64,000 bases of DNA from DATBVX01 sp963696675 (GCA_963696675.1 CAVOLM010000065.1:111502-175501); one strand, 5' to 3'. Numbered from the stretch's first letter, positions 9,356 through 18,969 are shown. The notes: generated by a model from the letters alone, not told the origin. Translations and numbers: made by a program.

Positions 9356-10570
9356 TCACTCATGGCGCGGCGTGATCCGCAGGATCATGGCACTTCCCAG
9401 CAGGAACAACACCGCGCTGTAACCGAAGGCGACTGAGGTGCCGAAACCGCTCCACAGAAACCCGACGACGATGCTCGAGACCACATCACCGATACCGTTC
9501 ATCGTTGCAAGGGTGCCGAACGCCATGCCGTGGTGTTCTTCCGTCACCAGCTCTGCACAGCAGGCATCCTCGAGCGTCTCCTCGATCGCAACGTAGATGC
9601 CTCCGAGCGCGAAGATCAGCGCCAGTGTCCAGACACTCAGCGGCACAAGCACGATCGCAAGCGCCATGAGCCCTGCCAGCAGATAGCCCGACGCCAGGAC
9701 GCGCGCTTTCCTGAACCTGTCCGCGAGCAGGCCTGCGACCATGGAGAATGCGGCGTACAAGACGTTGTGCAGCACGTACAAGCCCGCGCCGATGGTCGCG
9801 GCTTTCGCCGCACCGAGCTGCGGAGTGAGTTTCTGTATCGCCAGCAGGATGAGGAGTGAATGAGCGAAGTCGCCCATCCCGAACAGCGTCACCGCGGCGA
9901 GAAATTTGCGAAACCGGCCCGGCAGCGCGCGCAAGCTTTCGCGAAAACTGATGTGCGATACCGCGACGCGCGTTTTTTCCCTGACGATGAATGCCATGAT
10001 CGCGGCTGCCAGCAAGCCGGGCACAAGCGTCAGGGCGAATACTGTCGGGTAATCCTGGTGAAACACCTGCAACAGCAGCAGCGCGGTCAGCGGTCCGACG
10101 ATGGCGCCGAGCGTGTCCATCATGCGTTCGAAGCCGAACGCTCGACCGTAGCTCTCCCTGGTCACCGCTCCGGCGAGCAGCGCCTTGCGGACCGGAGTTC
10201 GCACCCCGCGACCGAGCCACGCGATCGCCCGCGCCACGAGTACGTGCCAGGCGCTGGAGGCCAGGCCGAATGCCGCGGTTCCGAGCGCGGTAACGACGTA
10301 ACCCGCGACGGCAATCGGCTTGCGCCGCGGTAAGCGATCGGTGTAGTAGCCGGACGCCAGTTTCGCAAAGCTCGACAGGCCGTCGGCGACACCCTCGATG
10401 AGACCCAGCCAGGCAGCGGCAACTCCCAGAGTCGCCAGCAACGCGGGCATCACGGTCGTCGCGATTTCGTGCGACCAGTCGCTCAGCAGGGACGCGAGGC
10501 CTATCCCAACGACGGTGCGATTCAGCCAGCGGCTGGGGGTGTTCGAGGTGCTGCTGGCTCGCGAAGGCAT
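9356..10570 (-). CDS. MFS transporter, 12-helix
   Basis: This major facilitator protein of 404 aa has twelve predicted membrane helices and the inter-helix motif GYYTDRLPRRKP between helices 2 and 3 (family form GxxxDRxxRRxx). A second half-repeat carries GLLADRFRKARV. The motif ARAIAWLGRGVRTPVRKAL resembles a group of uncharacterised MFS proteins. Substrate and direction cannot be read from sequence. It is convergent with ybjQ and on the same strand as the VOC and ilvB genes upstream. Confidence 0.85.
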   Translation of the reverse strand: MPSRASSTSNTPSRWLNRTVVGIGLASLLSDWSHEIATTVMPALLATLGVAAAWLGLIEGVADGLSSFAKLASGYYTDRLPRRKPIAVAGYVVTALGTAAFGLASSAWHVLVARAIAWLGRGVRTPVRKALLAGAVTRESYGRAFGFERMMDTLGAIVGPLTALLLLQVFHQDYPTVFALTLVPGLLAAAIMAFIVREKTRVAVSHISFRESLRALPGRFRKFLAAVTLFGMGDFAHSLLILLAIQKLTPQLGAAKAATIGAGLYVLHNVLYAAFSMVAGLLADRFRKARVLASGYLLAGLMALAIVLVPLSVWTLALIFALGGIYVAIEETLEDACCAELVTEEHHGMAFGTLATMNGIGDVVSSIVVGFLWSGFGTSVAFGYSAVLFLLGSAMILRITPRHE

Positions 10571-10612
10571 CGGATCGAGCCTGCGTTGGGTTGAGCGTGA
10601 AGGACTAGTGCT

Positions 10613-11032
10613 TCACCAGCTGCCCTGGTTCTTCATCGACACCCAGGGCTCGCGCGGAGCAAGTGATGCACCCTTCTGCAACAGCTCAATTGAAATGCCA
10701 TCCGGTGAGCGGATGAACGCCATGTGCCCGTCGCGCGGTGGCCGATTGATCGTCACGCCCTGCTCCATGAGGCGCTGGCACAGCGAGTAGATGTCATCCA
10801 CCGCGTATGCGACATGGCCGAAATTGCGCCCGCCCGGATACGGCTGCGGATCCCAGTTGTAGGTGAGTTCGATCTGCGCATCCTCATCGCCGGGCGCGGC
10901 CAGGAACACCAGCGTGAAGCGTCCCTTCTCGTTCTCCATGCGCCTGAGCTCCTGCAGTCCGAGCTTGCGGCAGTAGAAGTCGAGGGATTGCTCGAGATCG
11001 GTGACTCGCACCATGGTATGCAGGTATTTCAT
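10613..11032 (-). CDS. Glyoxalase I-like VOC protein
   Basis: This is a single-gene, two-motif VOC protein of 139 aa. It begins MKYLHTMVRVTDLEQSLDFY and contains QIELTYNW and HVAYAVDDIY, which match lactoylglutathione lyase (GloA). Metal-ligand candidates are His5, the Glu in IELTYN, the His in GHVAYAV and the Glu in SIELLQ. It should convert the methylglyoxal-glutathione hemithioacetal, or a related substrate, in the cytoplasm. It lies 2 bp downstream of ilvB and is probably read from the same transcript. Confidence 0.8.
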   Translation of the reverse strand: MKYLHTMVRVTDLEQSLDFYCRKLGLQELRRMENEKGRFTLVFLAAPGDEDAQIELTYNWDPQPYPGGRNFGHVAYAVDDIYSLCQRLMEQGVTINRPPRDGHMAFIRSPDGISIELLQKGASLAPREPWVSMKNQGSW

Positions 11033-11034
11033 GT

Positions 11035-12882
11035 TCAGAACATCTCCGACTCGCCCGGCTCCTTGATATCGGTCTTGTGCCGCGAGGCGATGTGATCGCC
11101 GGTGATCATTTCCTCGTAACTCTGGCCCGGCCCGACCATGGGATAGACCCCCGCGTCCGGGTCGATCATCACTTCGAGGAACGCAGGACCGGCGAAGTTC
11201 ACGAACTCATCGATCATCGCCGGCACGTCTTCCTTGCGATCGAGCCGCTTCGCGAAACGAAATCCGTCCGCCTGCGCCGCCTTGACGAAGTCCTTCTTGT
11301 GCAGCGACTTGTCGCTCGCGCTCAGGCGTCCCTTGAAGAACAGCTTTTGCCACTGCTTGACCATGCCGTCGCCGAAGTTGTTGAGCACTACGACTTTCAC
11401 CGGCAGATCGTAAGTGGTCACGGTCTCGAGCTCGCCGATGTTCATGCGGATGCTGGCATCGCCGTCGACATCGATGACCAGCCGATCCCGCTGCGCGACC
11501 TGCGCGCCGATCGCGGCCGGCAAGCCGAAGCCCATCGTGCCCATGCTGCCCGAGGTGAGCCACAGGCGCGGATGGCGGAAGTCGAAGTACTGTGCTGACC
11601 ACATCTGGTGCTGGCCGACGCCCGTGGAGATGATCGCCTCGCCCTGGGTGATGCGGTTGATCTGCTCGATCACGTAGTAAGGCTGGATGAGCGGGCTCGC
11701 GCGATCGTAGCTCATCGCGTGTCGACTCTTCAGGGTCCCGAGGTGCGCATGCCAGCGGTCGAAGTTGCCGCTGAACGCCGCGCGCTGCCCGTACTCCAGC
11801 AGCGCTACCAGCGCATCGGCGAGCAGGCCCACGTGGCTCCAGCTCACGTGCTTGACCTTGTTGATCTCCGAAGCATCGATGTCGATGTGCGCGATACGTT
11901 TCGCGCTCTTGGCGAACTTGGCCGGCACGCCCGCGACGCGGTCGTCGAAGCGCGAGCCGAGCGCGATCAGAAAATCACAGTCATCGACCGCGTAGTTCGC
12001 AAATGCCGTGCCGTGCATCCCGAGCATGCGCATCGCGAGCGGGTGCGTGGTATCGAATGCGCCGATACCCATCAACGTCGTCACCACCGGGATGCCGAAG
12101 CAGCAGGCGAATTCGCGCATCGCGTAGGCCGCGCCGCCATTGATGACGCCGCCGCCGGCGTAGATCAGCGGACGTTTCGACTCGGCCAGCATGCTGAAGA
12201 ACCCGGCGCACGCTTCCTCGGACAGGCCGTTGTGCACGAGGCGATTCATGCGCTGGCGAAAGCCCGGCACCGGCAGCCGCCCGGAACCGCGAAACACGCC
12301 TTTCCAGTTCTGCACGTCCTTGGGCACATCGAGCACCACCGGGCCGGGGCGCCCGGTGCGCGCGATCTCGAATGCGGTGCGCACCGTGGCTTCGAGACGC
12401 GTCGGATCGGTCACCAGGAACACGTGCTTCGCCACCGCGCTCATGAGGCTCGCCACCGGCGCTTCCTGGAATGCGTCGGTGCCAATCGCATGCGTCGGGA
12501 CCTGGCCGCAGATCACGACCATCGGCACCGAATCGGCGGTGGAGTCCCGGACCGGTGTGACGGTGTTGGTTGCGCCGGGCCCGGAAGTCACCAGGCACAC
12601 GCCGACCTTGCCACTCGCGCGCGCGTAGCCGGCAGCCATGAATCCCGCGCCCTGTTCGTTGGCCGGAACGATCAGCGGCACGCCACCCTGCGCACGCCCC
12701 GGATGTTCCTGGTTGTAGAGGAACACGGCGTCATACGTGGGCAGGATCGCGCCACCCGAATAGCCGAAAATCGCATCCGCGCCCTCGTCGGCGAGAACCT
12801 GGATGATGATTTCCGCGCCACTCAGCGTGCGACCGGCAAGCGGGTGCGCGGCCCGCTCAAGGACCTGATGACTTTCTTTCAC
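11035..12882 (-). CDS. ilvB: Acetolactate synthase large subunit
   Basis: This is the catalytic subunit of acetohydroxyacid synthase, which makes 2-acetolactate and 2-aceto-2-hydroxybutyrate for branched-chain amino acids. The GTG at 12882 gives 615 aa, close to family size; an upstream open extension has no homologous content. The catalytic Glu lies in NEQGAGFMAAGYARA, the FAD-region segment is GMHGTAFANYAVDDCD, and the thiamine-diphosphate motif is GDASIRMNIGELETV followed by LNNFGDGM. The regulatory subunit ilvH is transcribed in the opposite direction across a 192-bp spacer instead of following in an ilvBH/ilvIH operon. Confidence 0.92.
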   Translation of the reverse strand: MKESHQVLERAAHPLAGRTLSGAEIIIQVLADEGADAIFGYSGGAILPTYDAVFLYNQEHPGRAQGGVPLIVPANEQGAGFMAAGYARASGKVGVCLVTSGPGATNTVTPVRDSTADSVPMVVICGQVPTHAIGTDAFQEAPVASLMSAVAKHVFLVTDPTRLEATVRTAFEIARTGRPGPVVLDVPKDVQNWKGVFRGSGRLPVPGFRQRMNRLVHNGLSEEACAGFFSMLAESKRPLIYAGGGVINGGAAYAMREFACCFGIPVVTTLMGIGAFDTTHPLAMRMLGMHGTAFANYAVDDCDFLIALGSRFDDRVAGVPAKFAKSAKRIAHIDIDASEINKVKHVSWSHVGLLADALVALLEYGQRAAFSGNFDRWHAHLGTLKSRHAMSYDRASPLIQPYYVIEQINRITQGEAIISTGVGQHQMWSAQYFDFRHPRLWLTSGSMGTMGFGLPAAIGAQVAQRDRLVIDVDGDASIRMNIGELETVTTYDLPVKVVVLNNFGDGMVKQWQKLFFKGRLSASDKSLHKKDFVKAAQADGFRFAKRLDRKEDVPAMIDEFVNFAGPAFLEVMIDPDAGVYPMVGPGQSYEEMITGDHIASRHKTDIKEPGESEMF

Positions 12883-13074
12883 TGCTCGAGATCGAAGACC
12901 GGAGACCGTCCTCCTGCAGACTAGCAGCAAATCCGCGCCGGGCAAGTTCCGCCGCACGTCGCGCGCGTGTTCGGATATCGTAAGGCGCGATACATCAACA
13001 TCGGGGATGCGAGCCGGCCGCTTGCTTGCTATGGCTGCCGGTCTGTCGGACAGAAGGCATAGAGTTGCCCTAGC
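12883..13074. promoter_or_regulatory. Divergent ilvB/ilvH promoter region
   Basis: This 192-bp spacer must hold promoters for both directions. I see an 11-bp palindrome, CTGTCGGACAG, near 13045, but no convincing -35/-10 pair and no run of branched-chain codons that would mark leader-peptide attenuation. Confidence 0.4.
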
Positions 13075-13581
13075 ATGCGACACGTCATCGGCATCTTGCT
13101 GCAAAACGAGGCGGGCGCGCTGTCGCGCGTCGCTGGTTTGTTTTCCACGCGCGGCTACAACATCGAATCGTTGAGCGTCGCACCTACCGACAACCCTTCC
13201 GTATCACGCCTCACTCTCGTGACGCAGGGACCGGACGCCGTGATCCACCAGATCAGCAGCCAACTGCTCAAGCTCGTCGACGTGGTGAGCGTTGCGGACA
13301 TGACGCGCGGCGAACACGTCGAACGCGAGCTGCTGCTGATCAAGATCCGTGTGCCTGCCGAGCAACAGGAATCGCTCAAGGGACTGGTGGCGCGCGCAGC
13401 GGGCAAGGTGCTGTCGGTCAACGCCGATTGCTACATCGTCGAGCTCACGAGCAGCGAGGCGCAGATCAGCGCGTTCGTCACCGATGCAGCCGGTTGCGGC
13501 GAGATTCTCGAAGTGGTGCGCAGCGGTGTGCTGGGTATCGCGCGCGGTGCCGTGGGCCTCGCGTCAGCGGCCGAGCGCTGA
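13075..13581 (+). CDS. ilvH: Acetolactate synthase regulatory (small) subunit
   Basis: This 168-aa protein has an N-terminal ACT domain (start MRHVIGILLQNEAGALSRVAGLF, with the GLFSTRGYNIESLSV valine-binding region) and the C-terminal ALS_ss domain. It should bind valine and stimulate or feedback-inhibit the IlvB subunit. No clear Shine-Dalgarno is visible before the ATG. It is head-to-head with ilvB and convergent with the outer-membrane barrel gene, which ends next to its stop codon. Confidence 0.93.
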   Translation: MRHVIGILLQNEAGALSRVAGLFSTRGYNIESLSVAPTDNPSVSRLTLVTQGPDAVIHQISSQLLKLVDVVSVADMTRGEHVERELLLIKIRVPAEQQESLKGLVARAAGKVLSVNADCYIVELTSSEAQISAFVTDAAGCGEILEVVRSGVLGIARGAVGLASAAER

Positions 13582-15258
13582 TCAGAAACTTTCCTTGGTC
13601 TCGATGACGAATTGCACCTGGTCGATGTCGGGTGTGCGATTGAGCGGGAACGCGATGTCGACGTGCACCACGCTGCCGAAGCCGCTGCGTGCATTCCCCA
13701 GACGCAGCCCGAAGCCGACATCGCTCAGCCAGCCGAGGCTCGGTTCGCCCACCGAGCCGCGGCCCCAGGTGCGCCCGACATCGGCGAACACCGCCGCGCC
13801 GACATAGAACAGCCGGAACGGAAACCAATCGGTGAACAAGCGTTGCTCTACCGTGAAGAGCGCGCGACTGCTTCCGGTCTGATAGCGCAATGGGTAGCCG
13901 CGCAGACCATTGTCGCCGCCGAGTTGCAGCTGGTTCTCGGGATCGAGCTCTTCGCTGACCGCAGCGCTGGCGCCGGCAAAGAACACCTTCTTCGACGCCC
14001 AGCGCCAGTAGTAGCGCGCGTTCGCATCCAGCAGGCCGTTGGCGATCTGGCGGGACTCGAGCCTGCCGCTAGCCGCTGTATTGAAGAACAGTGTCTGGTT
14101 GCCGGCCCAGGAAAATCCACTGTGCAGCGTGCCGCCCAGGATCGCGGCGTCGCGGTCGGAGCCGACTGCCTCGGTCGCCAGGCCGAGCTGCAGGGTGTAG
14201 GAGGTGCCGAAGTCCAGGTCCTCGGTGCGCCCGATCTTGTTGAGGTTCGCCGTGGTGACGAACCGATCCTCGAGCGAGGCGATGCCGACCCACGGATAGA
14301 CCAGCGTACGGTCCGGTGGCAGTGACACGGGCGCAGGCTTGTCCGGCGCATTGGCAAATTGATTGTCATCGTAACGAAAGCCCGCGAGCCAGCGTAGTGC
14401 ACGGCCATTGACCAGACCTGCCGACCATCCACCGCGCAGCTCCGCGAATGACTGCTCGTGCCTGAACTCATCCACGATGTGCCCGAGATCGTATCTCGGA
14501 TCGACACGCGTGAAGTCGAAGGCCGTACCGCCCGCGCTCCAGCGCGTGTCGAGAGCGAAGAACGGCCGCTCGGCGCTGATGAGGCGCAAGCGACCATCGT
14601 CGTTGATCGAGTAGGCGAGATCCGAACGCCAGCGACTTTGCCACACGTTTGGATCGCGCCAGCGCAGCAGGATCGATTCGCGCTCCACTTCATCGCTCCA
14701 GGAGATGGAGACATCCTTGCCCCGGCCCAGCAGGTTCTCCTCTTCGAGCTCCACGCTCGCCTCGTTCGCCCCGCCCTTGCGCGTGAACGAGATTCCGGGC
14801 TGGAGCGACCAGACGTCGCGCGTTTCGACGAAGACGTCCACGTTCTTGCCGTCATAGGCAAACGGTCGCACGCGTGCATCGTGGAGGTAGTCGACCGCGC
14901 GCAGCGCGCGTTCGGTCTCCGCGAGCACTCGCGCCGAATAGGGATCGCCGGTCTTGAACAGGAGCTGGGTGCGTACCGTGTCTTCGCGCGTCTTGATATG
15001 CAGACGGTTGGCGGCCCTGTAGAGGGCCTTGTCCTCGCGCGGGTCGGCCTCGTTGAAGATGTTGGCGATGTTGAGGACGATGCGCCCGATTACCGCGCCG
15101 CTCGACTCGAGCTCCGCATCGCTAGGCACCGCCGGCCGAGCGTCAGGAGGCGGTGGCGGCGTCTGCGCCGCGGCGACATGCGGGAGACCCCCTGCCAGCG
15201 TGATGCCGAGCAGGATCAGCAATGCCGCACCGTTCGCGACTTCCCTGGTGACGCTCAT
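13582..15258 (-). CDS. BamA/TamA-family outer-membrane beta-barrel protein
   Basis: This is an exported outer-membrane protein of 558 aa with a signal peptide, a Pro-rich linker, one POTRA-like domain (about 80-165, including SARVLAETERALRAVDYLHDARV) and a C-terminal bacterial surface antigen (D15) barrel. The barrel includes LGGDNGLRGYP, the VRGY-equivalent motif, and the protein ends in an aromatic residue (ETKESF) as expected for a BAM signal. It is much shorter than BamA or TamA and has only one visible POTRA domain, so it belongs to the less-characterised small Omp85-like group. Its partner, if any, is not adjacent. Confidence 0.85.
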   Translation of the reverse strand: MSVTREVANGAALLILLGITLAGGLPHVAAAQTPPPPPDARPAVPSDAELESSGAVIGRIVLNIANIFNEADPREDKALYRAANRLHIKTREDTVRTQLLFKTGDPYSARVLAETERALRAVDYLHDARVRPFAYDGKNVDVFVETRDVWSLQPGISFTRKGGANEASVELEEENLLGRGKDVSISWSDEVERESILLRWRDPNVWQSRWRSDLAYSINDDGRLRLISAERPFFALDTRWSAGGTAFDFTRVDPRYDLGHIVDEFRHEQSFAELRGGWSAGLVNGRALRWLAGFRYDDNQFANAPDKPAPVSLPPDRTLVYPWVGIASLEDRFVTTANLNKIGRTEDLDFGTSYTLQLGLATEAVGSDRDAAILGGTLHSGFSWAGNQTLFFNTAASGRLESRQIANGLLDANARYYWRWASKKVFFAGASAAVSEELDPENQLQLGGDNGLRGYPLRYQTGSSRALFTVEQRLFTDWFPFRLFYVGAAVFADVGRTWGRGSVGEPSLGWLSDVGFGLRLGNARSGFGSVVHVDIAFPLNRTPDIDQVQFVIETKESF

Positions 15259-15404
15259 CCTGTCGGACTCGCCTTATCCGCGTATGAAGATTTTGCCTCA
15301 CCCTCCCGTGGGGCAAATCGTCGCCACGTCACGGTCCTGAGAATCTGATGCCCATGGGACTGCGCGCAGGCGCAAGAAATCCCGCGCAAGTGCGGGCGTT
15401 GGAA

Positions 15405-16379
15405 TCAGGGAATCAGTATCGTCGAGCCGGTGGTACGACGAGCTTCCAGGTCGCGGTGCGCGGTCGCGACATCCTGCAGCGGATAGCTCTGGCCGATGCG
15501 AATCTTGACGGCACCGCGCTTCACCACGTTGAAAAGCTCGCGAGCCGCGCGCTCGAGCGCTGCCCGCGTTGCCACGTAGTTGAACAGCGACGGGCGCGTG
15601 AGAAACAGCGAGCCCCGCCTGCCGAGCTCGAGTGGCGCGATGGCGGGCACAGGACCGGAGGAGTTACCGAAGCTCACCATCATCCCGAGCGGACGCAGGC
15701 TGTCGAGCGAAGCGAAGAACGTATCCTTGCCGACCGAATCGTAGACGACGTGCACGCCGAGACCACCGGTCAGCGACTTGACCGCTGCCGGCAACTGCCC
15801 GGCCGTGCCGAGGATGACATGATGACAGCCGTTGCGTTTGGCGAGCTTCGCCTTCTCGGGGCTCCCGACCACACCGATCACTTTCGCGCCGAGGTGCCGC
15901 GCCCACTGCGCGGCGATCGAACCGACGCCACCCGCGGCGGAGTGAATCAGCACCATGTCGCCGCGTTTCACTCGATAGGTTTGGCGCAACAGGTACTGCG
16001 CCGTCAGACCTTTGAGCATCATCGCCGCCGCCTGCTCATCCGTGATGCCCGCAGGCACTTTCACGAGGCGTTCGGCGGGGCAGATGCGCACCTCGGCGTA
16101 AGCGCCGGCAACGGGATAAGTGTAGGCAACACGATCGCCGCGCTTCAGTCCACGCACCTTGCGGCCTACCGCTTCTACGACGCCTGCCGCTTCCCTGCCG
16201 AGGCCGCTCGGCAGATCGAGGGGGTACAGTCCGGTGCGGTCGTAGACATCGATGAAGTTCAGGCCGATGGCCGTGTGCCGGACACGCACCTCACCGGGAC
16301 CGGGCTCCCCGACCTCGATCTCTTCCCAGCGCATGACATCGGGACCGCCGTGCTTGTAGATGCGAATCGCTTTGGGCAT
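15405..16379 (-). CDS. qor: NADPH:quinone oxidoreductase (Qor family)
   Basis: This zinc-free MDR-family quinone reductase of 324 aa has a GroES-like N-terminal domain (GLNFIDVYDRTGLYPLDLP) and a Rossmann domain with AAGGVGSIAAQWARHLGAKVIG. It matches QOR1 over its full length and probably reduces quinones with NADPH in the cytoplasm. It is followed upstream on the same strand by a [2Fe-2S] protein gene 36 bp away, which may be co-transcribed. Confidence 0.9.
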   Translation of the reverse strand: MPKAIRIYKHGGPDVMRWEEIEVGEPGPGEVRVRHTAIGLNFIDVYDRTGLYPLDLPSGLGREAAGVVEAVGRKVRGLKRGDRVAYTYPVAGAYAEVRICPAERLVKVPAGITDEQAAAMMLKGLTAQYLLRQTYRVKRGDMVLIHSAAGGVGSIAAQWARHLGAKVIGVVGSPEKAKLAKRNGCHHVILGTAGQLPAAVKSLTGGLGVHVVYDSVGKDTFFASLDSLRPLGMMVSFGNSSGPVPAIAPLELGRRGSLFLTRPSLFNYVATRAALERAARELFNVVKRGAVKIRIGQSYPLQDVATAHRDLEARRTTGSTILIP

Positions 16380-16415
16380 CGCGGTGTCCGGTGCGATGAC
16401 GGGCTGTCGGTCCTG

Positions 16416-16782
16416 TTATTGCACATCAGGCGGCAGCGGATTGCTCGCGAATGCGAGCCTCGCCACTGGACGCCCACCGAGCAGATGCTCGTTGATGATC
16501 GCTTCGAGATTCGCCGGGGTACAGTCGCGGTACCAGGTGCCTTCAGGATAGACCACGGCAACCGGACCGCCGACGCAGATGCGCAGGCAATCTGCCTTGG
16601 TCCTGAGCACACCGCTCGGGCACATCGACGAGCCCGAGCTCCTTGAGCCGTCGCTTGAGGTACTCCCACGATTCCTGCTGGCGTTCGTGCGGTGCGCACT
16701 TGCCGCCGACGCAGAGAAAGATGTGCCGGCGACACTTGCCAAGCGCGAGCTTGCGCGCCGCTTCGAGCTGAGGATCGATCAT
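16416..16782 (-). CDS. Thioredoxin-like [2Fe-2S] ferredoxin (one frameshift)
   Basis: The N-terminal half (RRHIFLCVGGKCAPHE) and the C-terminal half (LRTKADCLRICVGGPVAVVYPEG) of a thioredoxin-fold [2Fe-2S] ferredoxin lie in different frames that join near 16620. Removing one G restores GLVDCPSGVLRTKADC and a 121-aa protein. Candidate cluster ligands are the Cys in LCVGGKC and the CLRIC pair. It is cytoplasmic with an unknown partner. The divergent NAD(P)H-dependent ferredoxin reductase at 17.6 kb and the neighbouring quinone reductase are plausible redox partners, by inference only. Confidence 0.75.
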
Positions 16783-16809
16783 TGCCCGCGCATTCTACAT
16801 TGCGCGCCC

Positions 16810-16957
16810 GAGGGCCTGGCGGTTGATCCCTCCCTGGGCCCGTTCTTCCTTGATTGCGCGAAAAATACGCGGGCGCACGGCGCGAAAGACCGCACCCATG
16901 GCGCTGTGTGGTTCGGTTCGTGTTGGGCCAGGGGAAGGATCAGCCAGCCAGGCCCTC
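16810..16957. repeat. Long-hairpin element, copy 2 (~148 bp), candidate structured RNA or REP-like repeat
   Basis: This lies in the gap between the [2Fe-2S] and PII genes. Its two ends pair as inverted arms of about 33 nt with about 28 matches (GAGGGCCTGGC... against the complement of ...CCAGGCCCTC). It shares ordered blocks with the element at 50,614-50,766: GAGGG, TGGCGG, a 16-nt identical core CCCTGGGCCCGTTCTT, then CTTG, CGCGAAAG, GCGCTG, TCGTGT and CCCTC, over the same total length. The middle of the arms differs between the copies but remains self-complementary in each. Confidence 0.55.
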
Positions 16958-16986
16958 GCAGCGCCCGGGCGATTGTTGCACCGGGA

Positions 16987-17325
16987 CTAGAGAGCGGCGT
17001 CGTCAGTCTCGCCGGTCCTGATCCGCAACGAGCGCTCGATGTCGGTGACGAAGATCTTGCCGTCGCCGACCTTGCCGGTCTTGGCGGCGCCGGTGATCGC
17101 CTCGATGACCTGATCGACCAGATCATCACGCACCGCGACTTCGATGCGCGTCTTCGGCACGAAATCGACCACGTACTCTGCGCCACGATACAGCTCGGTG
17201 TGGCCACGCTGGCGCCCGAAGCCTTTCACTTCGGTGACGGTCATGCCAGAGATGCCGAGCTCCGACAGCGCGGCACGCACATCGTCGAGCTTGAAGGGCT
17301 TGATGATCGCGGTGATCAGTTTCAT
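16987..17325 (-). CDS. glnK: PII nitrogen-regulatory protein (GlnK/GlnB)
   Basis: This canonical PII trimer subunit of 112 aa integrates 2-oxoglutarate and ATP/ADP levels to regulate nitrogen assimilation. It begins MKLITAIIKPFKLDDVR and has the T-loop GFGRQRGHTELYRGAEYVVDF with the uridylylation Tyr51, then the B-loop TGKVGDGKIFV and C-loop. No ammonium transporter gene is adjacent, so GlnK against GlnB is not settled; the symbol is tentative. Confidence 0.9.
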   Translation of the reverse strand: MKLITAIIKPFKLDDVRAALSELGISGMTVTEVKGFGRQRGHTELYRGAEYVVDFVPKTRIEVAVRDDLVDQVIEAITGAAKTGKVGDGKIFVTDIERSLRIRTGETDDAAL

Positions 17326-17584
17326 CGCCTGTCCTCGACAGCAGTTGTATCAGGTTTGCGCGGGACCGATGCAGCTTTCGTGCCTGCCGGCAGTCATCTG
17401 CCAAACAGTCACTTGAGCCCGCTCTCCAAAGTCGAGTCGCCCTGCAATGCACCAGTCTGGCGCAATCCGGGCCCAGGGCTGCGTTTGTTTGGTGCGAGCA
17501 TAGCTACGGGGCTGGCCGCTTGCATCTTCCACGTGCGCCGTGGCCGCGTGCTCTATCATCTCGCCCGCAGCGCGGGGGACCGAT

Positions 17585-18799
17585 TTGCCGGACACAATCG
17601 TCATCGTCGGCGCCAGCCACGCCGGCGCCCAGGGAGCGGAAGCCTTGCGCAAGGAGGGCTTCGCGGGCCGCATCATCCTGATCGGCGCCGAACCGCACCT
17701 TCCCTACCAACGACCGCCGCTATCGAAGAAGCTTCTCGCCGGCGAACTCCAATTCGAGCGTGCGGTACTCAGGCAACCCTCGTTCTATGAGCAGGCGCAT
17801 ATCGAATTGAAGCTCGGCACGCGCGTGACCGGGATCCGACCCACTGCCCATGAAGTGATGTTGAGTGACGGCGAGACGCTCGCGTACGACCGCTTGCTTC
17901 TGTGCGTGGGCAGCCGCAGCCGACCGCTCGATGTGCCGGGAATGAGGCTTGCGGGCGTTTTCGAGCTGCGCACCATCGACGATGTCCACGGCATGCGCCG
18001 TCACTTTCGACCGGGCGCCCGGCTGGTCGTGGTAGGCGCGGGTTACATTGGGCTCGAAGTCGCAGCGACCTGCAGGCAGCTGGGTCTCGACGTGACGGTG
18101 ATCGAGATGACCGAGCGCGCGATGAGCCGCGTGGTCGCGCCGCCGCTGTCGGCTTTCTACGCCGACCAGCATGCAGCTCGCGGTGTCAAGCTGCACTTCA
18201 ACACCACGGTGAGCGCCATTGCCGGCGACAGTGAGGTGCGTGAAGTCGTGTGCAGCGACGGCCGGCGTTTCCCGGCCGACATTGTTGTAGTCGGGATCGG
18301 CATCCTGCCGGTAACCGACCTCGCGAGCGCCGCCGGCATTGTCTGCGACAACGGCATCGTCGTGGACGAGTACTGCCGCACCAGCGCGGGCGATGTCTAT
18401 GCTGCAGGCGACTGCACCAACCATCCCAGCCTGCGCTACGGGCGCCGCGTGCGACTGGAATCCGTCGACAACGCCTTCGAGCAGGCGCGCAGCGCGGCGG
18501 CCAACATGCTCGACAAGCCGGCGGTGCACGACAAGGTGCCCTGGTTCTGGTCGGACCAGTACGACCTCAAGCTTCTCATCGTCGGCCTGTCGCATGGTTA
18601 CGATCAATGCGTATTGCGCGGCGACCCGGCTGCGCACAGTTTCTGTGTGTGCTACCTGCGCGAGGGCGAGCTCATTGCCGTCGATGCCGTCAACAGCGCG
18701 AAGGATTACATGGCCGCCCGCAAGCTCATCGCTGAGCGCACGCGTCTCGACGCGTCACGCATCGCGGACGCGACGATTCAGCTCAAGGACGCGCACTAA
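17585..18799 (+). CDS. Ferredoxin/rubredoxin NAD(P)+ reductase-type FAD flavoprotein
   Basis: This is a 404-aa FAD/NAD(P)-dependent reductase of the kind that feeds Rieske dioxygenases or P450s through a ferredoxin. A TTG start at 17585, preceded by GGGGA, places the FAD Rossmann motif (IVIVGASHAGAQGAEALR) at the N-terminus. The NAD(P) motif is VVVGAGYIGLEVAATCRQLG, the second FAD contact is DVYAAGDC, and a reductase C-terminal domain follows. The electron acceptor is unknown; the [2Fe-2S] protein gene 0.8 kb away is divergent and could be the partner. Confidence 0.88.
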   Translation: MPDTIVIVGASHAGAQGAEALRKEGFAGRIILIGAEPHLPYQRPPLSKKLLAGELQFERAVLRQPSFYEQAHIELKLGTRVTGIRPTAHEVMLSDGETLAYDRLLLCVGSRSRPLDVPGMRLAGVFELRTIDDVHGMRRHFRPGARLVVVGAGYIGLEVAATCRQLGLDVTVIEMTERAMSRVVAPPLSAFYADQHAARGVKLHFNTTVSAIAGDSEVREVVCSDGRRFPADIVVVGIGILPVTDLASAAGIVCDNGIVVDEYCRTSAGDVYAAGDCTNHPSLRYGRRVRLESVDNAFEQARSAAANMLDKPAVHDKVPWFWSDQYDLKLLIVGLSHGYDQCVLRGDPAAHSFCVCYLREGELIAVDAVNSAKDYMAARKLIAERTRLDASRIADATIQLKDAH

Positions 18800-18969
18800 C
18801 CAGCCGCGCTACTGTCCGATCGTCAACGATGGTCGGCGTGCCCTGCGACCTGTCGGAGTTCCGCGACATTTGCCGTCGATCGGGACAAGCGTGAATCATT
18901 TCACTCGCGCGGCGCGCGCCAACTGATATACCGCTCCGGCGTCAGCAGCGGCGGATCTATGGAGGGTCC

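Noticed and set aside
12883..13104. N-terminal extension of ilvB in the same frame
   Set aside because: It would run through the divergent promoter and into ilvH, has no family homology, and the protein from 12,882 is already full length.
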